Shown here: positions 19,261-24,091 of the stretch, in pieces
How positions within the stretch are numbered: the first letter of the stretch is position 1
How the letters are laid out: every line of letters begins with the position of its first letter
Virus record (IMG/VR): IMGVR_UViG_3300027708_000294
Location: 1-24,091 of that record
DNA: 24,091 nucleotides
DNA from: a virus
Strand: one strand, 5' to 3'
Made by a program: the position numbers and the translations under genes
The notes under the pieces: generated by a model
What the model was told of the DNA's origin: nothing
Database searches by the model: none
The model's input: the letters and a program-made list of their open reading frames with translations, nothing else

Positions 19261-19920
19261 TTAGAGAGCTGACTTAAAAAGCTCCTGAAGTTTGTCGAGC
19301 TTGGCGTTGGCCGCATCCAGCTGTGACTGGATCTCGGCGGTACGCTCCGCAACCATCTTCTCGATGAGGTAATCGACTACCGCATTTGAGTTCGTTGGCA
19401 CCGGTGTCACGTCGACAAGCTCGACCTCAGTAAACCGACGCTTAGATTTAGACGCAGCCTTTGTTGAGTACTTATATACCCTACGAGCTATGACTCCTGT
19501 TTGAGAGTAAAGTCTCAGCCCTGGTACTGCTTCAGCAACCGTACGAGCTGGAACCACGCCCGCAGGAGCCCAGTAGAGAGTAGCAAGAATATTAGGAGCT
19601 CGCCCGCCATCAGCGCGAACACCTTGTTCGTGCTTAGTCTCTTTTCGAGATGAGACTAGGTTTCCGGAGATGAGAGCCTTAACTTCGGTGCGAACCTGCA
19701 TTTCGCCATATGGTCGATTTGCAATGCGCGATGCCGCCTCTGCGATTTCAATAATACTTAAAGGCTGCGATGATTCAGTTAACGCCTGCAGGATTGATTT
19801 ACGGGCGCTGCTTAATACGGGAGTGTATGTATTGATGGGAGTGTCCTTTTTGTCGTTTGAATTTAGTGAATTTAGATTTACAGGAGTTGTAAATCTAGCC
19901 AGGTGTTTTAACTGTGGCAT
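19261..19920 (-). CDS. winged-helix DNA-binding protein with coiled-coil tail
   Basis: This 219-residue protein has a winged-HTH-like domain at about residues 35-95 (SARKSILQALTESSQPLSII, then a recognition helix QVRTEVKALISGNLVSS and a basic wing). A beta-rich middle follows, and a C-terminal heptad-like helix (about 188-219, IQSQLDAANAKLDKLQELF) could dimerise it. It is the first accessory gene after the right-end module, under cassette promoter 18, with leader ATGACGAAAGGA. It is a reasonable candidate for a regulator of the cassette promoters; this is inference. Confidence 0.7.
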   Translation of the reverse strand: MPQLKHLARFTTPVNLNSLNSNDKKDTPINTYTPVLSSARKSILQALTESSQPLSIIEIAEAASRIANRPYGEMQVRTEVKALISGNLVSSRKETKHEQGVRADGGRAPNILATLYWAPAGVVPARTVAEAVPGLRLYSQTGVIARRVYKYSTKAASKSKRRFTEVELVDVTPVPTNSNAVVDYLIEKMVAERTAEIQSQLDAANAKLDKLQELFKSAL

Positions 19921-19952
19921 CTAATAATTCCTTTCGTCATTTTTTCCTACAA

Positions 19953-19967
19953 CTTAATTATATCAAG
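19953..19967 (-). promoter_or_regulatory. cassette promoter 18 (variant CTTGATATAATTAAG)
   Basis: One mismatch in the CCTGA part of the core; the rightmost clear copy of the dispersed promoter. Confidence 0.75.
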
Positions 19968-20049
19968 ATAAGTGCAAAATGGACCACAGGCTGGGCCGAT
20001 TATTTTTTGAGCTCCACTTCTTTTACTTTACTAAGAAGCAAGCTAGCTA

Positions 20050-20071
20050 GAGCCGAGCTGGAGCCGAGCTG
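20050..20071 (-). repeat. tandem 11-bp repeat at a module boundary
   Basis: GAGCCGAGCTG occurs twice head to tail (20050-20060, 20061-20071), beside AGCTAGCTAG, inside a larger inverted repeat CCACTTCTT/AAGAAGTGG (20014-20022 with 20092-20100). The gap 19968-20106 has no gene. It marks the junction between the accessory region and the more G+C-rich terminase/CHAP genes. Confidence 0.5.
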
Positions 20072-20106
20072 TACTGAGTGAGAGTCCTACCAAGAAGTGG
20101 GATGCC

Positions 20107-20859
20107 CTAGGCATCAAGCTGGAAGACGCCGGTGATCTCACCAAGAAGTCTTAAGCTACGCTCGTCGGCGATTCCTGTCGCCCTGTCGTTTGCGTACCCG
20201 ATCTGGCGCTGCCATCTGGCATATGCGTGCTTGGTCAACCCGTCATACATATCCGGCGTAAATCGTCCCAGGCCTCCTGTCACTTTTGAGAGCGCAAGCT
20301 GGACAAGCCCGATTGACTGGTTACGTCGCCCTGGGCGGATGCTGGATAGCTGCAAGCCTGCCCGCTGGCCCGTTGGGGCTTTTTTACTCACAGGCCGGTA
20401 ATTTGGTTTTCCAAAACCGATGATCTCATGTTTAGACCTGACACGCCGGTACACACCCATTACGTGAACGTCAGCCTTAGGCAGGCCGCTGTTTATCTGG
20501 CCCTCGATTGTTCCGACGAGCCCGTCCGTGTTCCAACGGCTAACGTCAGCTACCAGGCCTACATGTGAAACGCCAAATGTCTCGCCCGTTGGGAATACGA
20601 AGAACACAACGTCGCCAAGCCGCGGTCTTTGCTTCAACCGTCCTTGCTTGTTAAACTCCGCCATGCCGCTGGGTGGATAAACGCAGCTAGGTATGGTCAC
20701 GCCCGCCTCATGGAAGACAAGGTCAATGAACGCGCCTGCCCACAACGTCCCGTCATATCCGGAACGTTCTCCAAAGGGAGTCCGTCCGTTAGGGTTGGCG
20801 GTAAAGCCTAGCCAGGCCTCAGCTTGAGTTATTACATTACTTGGCGGTAAGGATTTCAA
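20107..20859 (-). CDS. CHAP-like domain protein, catalytic Cys position replaced by Ala
   Basis: The 250-residue protein has an N-terminal CHAP/NlpC-like amidase fold (about 10-150) and a C-terminal region (about 165-250) resembling a peptidoglycan-binding repeat (NQSIGLVQLALSKVTGGLG, RWQRQIGYANDRATGIADER). Where active CHAP enzymes have WC.AF, this one reads LWAGAFIDLVFHEAG: A41 takes the place of the nucleophile. H99 (FGVSHVGLVADV) is kept. It may therefore bind but not cut cell wall, or use another nucleophile. It starts at TTG 20859 with GGAGAG about 9 nt upstream, overlapping the previous gene by 23 nt. Confidence 0.75.
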   Translation of the reverse strand: MKSLPPSNVITQAEAWLGFTANPNGRTPFGERSGYDGTLWAGAFIDLVFHEAGVTIPSCVYPPSGMAEFNKQGRLKQRPRLGDVVFFVFPTGETFGVSHVGLVADVSRWNTDGLVGTIEGQINSGLPKADVHVMGVYRRVRSKHEIIGFGKPNYRPVSKKAPTGQRAGLQLSSIRPGRRNQSIGLVQLALSKVTGGLGRFTPDMYDGLTKHAYARWQRQIGYANDRATGIADERSLRLLGEITGVFQLDA

Positions 20860-21022
20860 GATGTAGACTCTCCAAGTGCGTTACTAAGTTCTCTGCCTCG
20901 TTGGTGCGAGCCGTCAAGCGTACGTGTTCCTCGCGGGTTGCCGCCAGCTCCAGGTCGCTCATCATGCAGGCCGCGTGTTCGCGCGCAAAGTGTAAGATAT
21001 CCTCTAGTGCCGTCAAGTTCAT
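20837..21022 (-). CDS. small helical protein
   Basis: A 61-residue, entirely helical-looking protein (MNLTALEDILHFAREHAACM...) with heptad-like spacing, possibly a coiled-coil accessory protein. Its ATG overlaps the small terminase stop (ATGA at 21019-21022), so it is translated with it. No family recognised. Confidence 0.6.
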   Translation of the reverse strand: MNLTALEDILHFAREHAACMMSDLELAATREEHVRLTARTNEAENLVTHLESLHLEILTAK

Positions 21023-21960
21023 TCGTTGGGTTCCGCATCCGTTGTATCCTCTTTGTCCTGGCCGTCGTTTGTTTGGGGAATTTCCTCTGCGTCGTGTACG
21101 TCTACGCCTGCCGTCGCAAGCTGGGCCGCCGTGTTAATGGCGCCAGATGCTAAACGCCCAAGCCGCTCTGAAATAATATCTGCCGCGGACCTGCCGTCCG
21201 TGACGTTGATGTTACCGTCTAACTCTATACCGCCTCTTACTCCCGCGCGATCTAAAATCTCCGTAGATGCTTTTAATCTTACCGGCTCTGAAACCGCGGA
21301 GTTCATGAGATCCTCTAGAACGTCTACCGCATAGGGAGCAGCCTGAACTAATTTCTTGCGTGCCCGCTCTATGTCGTCGCTTGGATTCTTCTTGACATGC
21401 CGTAGGTGAACACGGCATAGTCCATCGTCCTTGAGACGCCCGCTGCTCCAAAGCATGCAGCGGATTGCGTCGTCCTTGACCTGCCGGCACCGATGAGGGA
21501 GAGCGGTCGGCTTACGCTTCTCGGTGGCAATCGGGTTGTCCTGCTCGTTAATCCACATCCGTGTCGCGCCGATAACCCAGGGAGGAACTATGTGATCGGA
21601 CGCCGATTCCGCAACTAGATCCAGGCCGGTTAGATAATCGCTGTTCATGTTCTTAGGATCTACCAGGATCGGACGTTTCTCAGCTAGTGAAAGAATCCGG
21701 CGTTGTGTGACCATGTCCTTTGACCGCGCCTGGATGAGACCGGTCGGAACACCGTTCGTGGCGTAGACCGTATCCCAGCCCATCTGTGAGGAGCGCAGGA
21801 TGCTGCGGTTTTCGTACGTGTCCTCGCACACGCCGCGGGAATGTTCTAGGATGCCCAAGGCTCCAAGATCCGGTCGGATGTTCGTAGGATCTTCAATGAT
21901 GGGGGTTGCATCATTGTCATCGTCCTCATCGGAGACCGGAAAGAGATTCGCTGTCGTCAT
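21019..21960 (-). CDS. probable terminase small subunit
   Basis: A 313-residue protein with an acidic N terminus, a middle region, a Cys/His cluster C158, C168, C182, H185 (HRCRQ...IRCMLW...LCRVH), and a helical block AAPYAVDVLEDLMNSAV...RLKASTEILDRAG (about 207-240). The cluster followed by a block ending in LDRAG is a layout I associate with actinophage small terminase subunits, which recognise phage DNA for packaging. TerL is about 16 kb downstream rather than adjacent. There is no Shine-Dalgarno sequence, and TACAAT lies 6 nt before the ATG, so the mRNA may be leaderless. A different DNA-binding protein is the alternative. Confidence 0.55.
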   Translation of the reverse strand: MTTANLFPVSDEDDDNDATPIIEDPTNIRPDLGALGILEHSRGVCEDTYENRSILRSSQMGWDTVYATNGVPTGLIQARSKDMVTQRRILSLAEKRPILVDPKNMNSDYLTGLDLVAESASDHIVPPWVIGATRMWINEQDNPIATEKRKPTALPHRCRQVKDDAIRCMLWSSGRLKDDGLCRVHLRHVKKNPSDDIERARKKLVQAAPYAVDVLEDLMNSAVSEPVRLKASTEILDRAGVRGGIELDGNINVTDGRSAADIISERLGRLASGAINTAAQLATAGVDVHDAEEIPQTNDGQDKEDTTDAEPNE

Positions 21961-21992
21961 TGTTCAATTGTACATACGTCTTAAAAAGGAGA

Positions 21993-22033
21993 CAGACTCC
22001 GCGACCTGGGGAGAGGGCTAATCACGGAGTCTG
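21993..22033 (-). terminator. terminator after the right holin-like gene
   Basis: CAGACTCCG (21993-22001) pairs with CGGAGTCTG (22025-22033). T-runs follow on both strands (TCTCCTTTTTAAG on the minus, GTTCTTTTTTGG on the plus). Confidence 0.65.
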
Positions 22034-22062
22034 CCTCGTTCTTTTTTGGAGTTAGAAGTTAG

Positions 22063-22248
22063 TTACTTCGTTCTTCCAAATGCTGCGTCATTAGGATTTA
22101 GGTAGCGAAGTACAACAGGAAGGATCGCAGCAAGACCAGCCTTTGCGATATCCGCTGGGTTTGTTACTCCTGCCATATAAACCGCGATTCCTGCGGCTAG
22201 GAATGAACGAGCCCATGAGGCTGCCATTGCTTTTAGTTCGTTAGTCAT
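22063..22248 (-). CDS. holin-like small membrane protein
   Basis: The 61-residue protein MTNELKAMAASWARSFLAAG... has two hydrophobic segments (about 13-31 and 34-49) separated by TNPADIAKAG and ends LRYLNPNDAAFGRTK. This pattern is familiar from small phage proteins annotated as holins. The ribosome site AAGGAGAAAAC before ATG 22248 is strong, so it is well translated. A terminator follows. It is separated from both lysins, so a different membrane role cannot be excluded. Confidence 0.62.
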   Translation of the reverse strand: MTNELKAMAASWARSFLAAGIAVYMAGVTNPADIAKAGLAAILPVVLRYLNPNDAAFGRTK

Positions 22249-22284
22249 GTTTTCTCCTTATGAGTCAGGGTTGACTCTAGGAGA

Positions 22285-22298
22285 AATTCTACATCAGG
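22285..22298 (-). promoter_or_regulatory. possible degenerate cassette promoter
   Basis: CCTGATGTAGAATT (minus strand) resembles the core CCTGATATAATT. It follows a polypyrimidine tract (about 22302-22332) and lies 37 bp before the right holin-like gene. Confidence 0.4.
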
Positions 22299-22388
22299 TT
22301 GGAGAGGTTGAGGAGGAAAGAGGAGAGAGACTACCTCGCTTCTGCTTTGTGTAGAAACAGAATATGAATGTACGGGTAAACTGCTTCT

Positions 22389-22634
22389 TTAAAGCGGCCC
22401 GTTTCCTTGAATCACGTCAATCGCCTGTCTTAGTCCCAAGGTGTAAAGGGTCGTGTCATCTGGGACTTCAGCCTCCCAATGCTTAATCATCTTGGTAAGT
22501 TCTTTAACCTGTTTGTCTTCTAATGCTTGTAGCTTTTTATTTAGTACAAGGTACAGATCCTGCTGACGATACCCAGGGTGGGCTAGGGCAGTAATCAAAT
22601 CCTTATATAATTCATTTACAAAATCGCTATTCAT
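22389..22634 (-). CDS. hypothetical helical protein
   Basis: An 81-residue mainly helical protein (MNSDFVNELYKDLITALAHP...) with a Lys/Glu-rich centre. ATG 22634 overlaps the stop of the zinc protein upstream (ATGA) and has AAAGGAGAC before it. The 140 bp between this gene and the holin-like gene hold only a possible promoter and a pyrimidine tract. Not recognised. Confidence 0.62.
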   Translation of the reverse strand: MNSDFVNELYKDLITALAHPGYRQQDLYLVLNKKLQALEDKQVKELTKMIKHWEAEVPDDTTLYTLGLRQAIDVIQGNGPL

Positions 22635-22843
22635 TTTGTCTCCTTTGTTTTCTTACTCACAACTATGTTAACTGGCTTCCATCCCTTGTTACAGTCACAA
22701 CCGCAGATCCATAACTTGTCGTACCACGCGATTTCATGTGGGCATGAGTCATGGGTGTCGGTCCGACAAAATCCACAGGAACCTTCAAGTGGAATAACCT
22801 CTCGGATACTAGTCCACTCTTCATTCCTTAGCTCTTTACTCAA
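22631..22843 (-). CDS. cysteine-rich zinc-binding protein
   Basis: The 70-residue protein has GSCGFCRTDTHDSCPHEIAW and WICGCDCNKGW: CxxC, then CPH, then CxCxC, enough for two zinc sites. The start is TTG 22843, overlapping the glycosyltransferase stop by 8 nt, so translation is probably coupled. Proteins with this cysteine layout occur as small uncharacterised phage proteins. Confidence 0.65.
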   Translation of the reverse strand: MSKELRNEEWTSIREVIPLEGSCGFCRTDTHDSCPHEIAWYDKLWICGCDCNKGWKPVNIVVSKKTKETK

Positions 22844-23522
22844 CGACGTACACCACTTGTTTATGATGTTTCAGCTTAACGGTGGGGTCTACCCAAATCT
22901 TATATCCGGCTTCCTTAGCGCCTTCACACCAGGAGTAGTCTTCTCCCATGTTCACCGCAAAACCGTTCTCTTCCCAGAAGACCTCGCGGATCTTGAACCA
23001 GGGTCTCTTCATACTTTCAAAGACTCCATGCTTCATCGCAACGAAACCGAAACCTACACCGCCAACCTCCACTGGCTCCCAATGGAGAAGGAAGTCAGAT
23101 TTGTTGACAAGTGTTGGGCGTCCTTGTGGATCTGATAGATTAACCGCTACTGTACCGTTTGGGTTGGTTTGGTACAACCCGCTGACCACGTCCATCTCTG
23201 AATCATAGATACGTAAAAAATCTTCCGGCGTCCACTCGATATCCGAATCAATCCAAAAGATCTTCTTGTAGGTGTACTTTCCACCGCCAATCTCGTTGGT
23301 CTTCCAGTTATGTCCATAGGAATCTGTCGCAACCTGTTCACGAGTACTTGGGATAAATGAACCAGACTTATGAAGCAGGTGGTATGAGATTCCCTTCTCG
23401 TTGAGCATTCTGGTAGTGGCAACGAGACTCGTCACGTACTCTGGCACGAACGAGAATGCTGGCGTCGCAATCAGGACGTCATAGTGAAGTACATCAGCCT
23501 TGACAATCGGTAACTCTTTCAT
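22836..23522 (-). CDS. GT-A fold glycosyltransferase-like protein
   Basis: A 228-residue protein with the features of a family-2-like GT-A enzyme: an N-terminal strand YDVLIATPAF, STREQVATDSY, the DxD metal motif FWIDSDIEW (D92, D94), GVGFGFVAMKHGVF and a late acidic site GEDYSWCEGAKEAGYKIWVD followed by HH (219-220). It probably transfers a sugar to phage DNA, a virion protein or a host surface structure. ATG 23522 is chosen because it overlaps the upstream TGA by one base; GTG codons at 23528 and 23525 are alternatives. Confidence 0.85.
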   Translation of the reverse strand: MKELPIVKADVLHYDVLIATPAFSFVPEYVTSLVATTRMLNEKGISYHLLHKSGSFIPSTREQVATDSYGHNWKTNEIGGGKYTYKKIFWIDSDIEWTPEDFLRIYDSEMDVVSGLYQTNPNGTVAVNLSDPQGRPTLVNKSDFLLHWEPVEVGGVGFGFVAMKHGVFESMKRPWFKIREVFWEENGFAVNMGEDYSWCEGAKEAGYKIWVDPTVKLKHHKQVVYVVE

Positions 23523-23680
23523 CACCACTCAAAGCCCACCCAGACAAAGATCAAATCAAGATCAAAGTTGTTTGGGCTAATGGCTATCCCGAGCGCAAGA
23601 CGTCTATGTGAGTAACCACAATGAAACCAACGGTTACCCGTCTTACCTAGCTTTCTTTCATAGTGTGAGCTTAGCGCCAT
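23522..23680 (-). CDS. small conserved-looking phage protein
   Basis: A 52-residue protein (MALSSHYERKLGKTGNRWFH...) with CGYSHRRLALGIAIS and a hydrophobic C terminus ending VWVGFEW. I recall similar short proteins (GNRWFH.GYS.RRLALG...) in other phages, without a known function. ATG 23680 overlaps the upstream gene by 23 nt with AAGGTGG before it, and its stop shares a base with the glycosyltransferase ATG. The C-terminal third could lie in or on a membrane. Confidence 0.6.
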   Translation of the reverse strand: MALSSHYERKLGKTGNRWFHCGYSHRRLALGIAISPNNFDLDLIFVWVGFEW

Positions 23681-23897
23681 TTGCCACCTTCTTGCTAATC
23701 TTGTTAATTGTCAATCCGGTCTCTTCGTCCGTGAAGGACTCACCGTCATACGTAAATCCCGTATCCTCAATAGCAATCACCCAGGCTTGGCCAGGGATAT
23801 TAAGAACCATCAGCATATAATTAAGTACTCTACTTTTCCACTCTGGCATCTCGATAAGAACATACGCAGGGAGATCCTTCTTTTTCTTCTTAGCCAC
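23658..23897 (-). CDS. hypothetical protein with basic N terminus
   Basis: 79 residues with a run of five lysines near the start (AKKKKKDLPAYVLIEMPEWK) and a beta-rich rest. GTG 23897 is chosen because it lies one base after the upstream stop with GGTGG before it; the frame could extend to 23963 inside the neighbouring gene. Function unknown. Confidence 0.58.
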   Translation of the reverse strand: MAKKKKKDLPAYVLIEMPEWKSRVLNYMLMVLNIPGQAWVIAIEDTGFTYDGESFTDEETGLTINKISKKVANGAKLTL

Positions 23898-23898
23898 A

Positions 23899-24091
23899 TC
23901 ACACCACCGTTCTACATGTAGGACACAACAGAGCGTCAAAGCCAGTTGCTTCATCTGCACCATATCCAGATTGAGTCACGGGGACAGGAATAACGTTCGT
24001 GGCCTTTTCACCGCACCTATCGCAGGCAAGCTCAATAATCCACTTGACGGACTTACCTGCTTGAATGCTCGAGTACATTCCACGAGCTAAG
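23899..24091 (-). CDS. zinc-ribbon protein, 5' end outside window
   Basis: The frame is open to the right edge; 63 residues are visible. It carries ACDRCGEKATN and LLCPTCRTVV, two CxxC pairs 35 residues apart, a classic zinc ribbon. It ends at TGA 23899-23901, one base before the next start. It could begin at ATG 24078, but no ribosome site is visible there, so it is probably cut by the window edge. Confidence 0.65.
   Translation of the reverse strand, partial: LARGMYSSIQAGKSVKWIIELACDRCGEKATNVIPVPVTQSGYGADEATGFDALLCPTCRTVV

Noticed and set aside
3959-19967. CRISPR array or transposon end repeats
   Set aside because: The repeated 15-18 bp units are spaced by whole genes, lie just upstream of starts and contain TATAAT; they fit promoters better.
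22665-23135. 156-codon plus-strand frame
   Set aside because: It lies antisense to the glycosyltransferase and zinc-protein genes, which have clear motifs and coupled starts; no ribosome site or domain supports it.

Overview
The window reads as part of a tailed double-stranded DNA phage genome (Caudoviricetes). Evidence: a large terminase subunit (3992-5386), a probable small terminase subunit (21019-21960), two lysis-type enzymes (1609-2181, 20107-20859), two holin-like membrane proteins (2425-2595, 22063-22248), many short overlapping genes, and every convincing gene on the minus strand. The host is probably an actinobacterium. This is inferred from the small-terminase architecture, a DUF7455-like zinc protein, many TTG/GTG starts and a possible leaderless start, together with moderate G+C. 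A freshwater low-G+C actinobacterium would fit, but the sequence does not prove it. I found no tRNA, CRISPR array, IS element or integrase.

Transcription runs from high to low coordinates. The right end (about 20.0-24.1 kb) holds a truncated zinc-ribbon gene, small hypothetical genes, a GT-A glycosyltransferase, a holin-like protein, the probable small terminase subunit and a CHAP-like protein whose catalytic Cys position is Ala. The terminase/CHAP stretch looks richer in G+C than the rest. The centre (about 3.9-20.0 kb) is an accessory region of short transcription units. Each starts with a near-identical extended -10 promoter (core CCTGATATAAT on the minus strand) and most have a conserved ribosome-binding leader (AACGACGAAAGGA or close variants). 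It encodes a winged-helix protein, an ADP-ribosyltransferase-like protein, a MoxR AAA+ ATPase, an HExxH-VWA protein, a secreted subtilase, a DUF3846 protein, a WGR-like protein, a two-HTH regulator, several zinc-knuckle mini-proteins and a proteasome/HslV-like Ntn hydrolase. It ends with an operon of a dual-specificity phosphatase, a histone-deacetylase-family enzyme and the large terminase subunit. The left end (1-3.9 kb) has small zinc and membrane proteins, an HTH mini-protein, a holin-like protein, a secreted lytic transglycosylase, a peptidoglycan-binding protein and a second two-HTH regulator.

The features most worth attention are: (1) the promoter/leader cassette repeated about 18 times, a phage-wide regulon whose cores in places supply the preceding gene's stop codon; (2) an orphan, apparently non-coding RNA of about 270 nt (11377-11646) with its own cassette promoter and strong terminator; (3) a phosphatase, deacetylase and proteasome-like hydrolase beside the packaging ATPase, suggesting remodelling of host proteins; (4) adjacent MoxR, metallopeptidase-VWA and subtilase genes; and (5) several structured 5' leaders. 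Functions are assigned by reading motifs. No database search was run.
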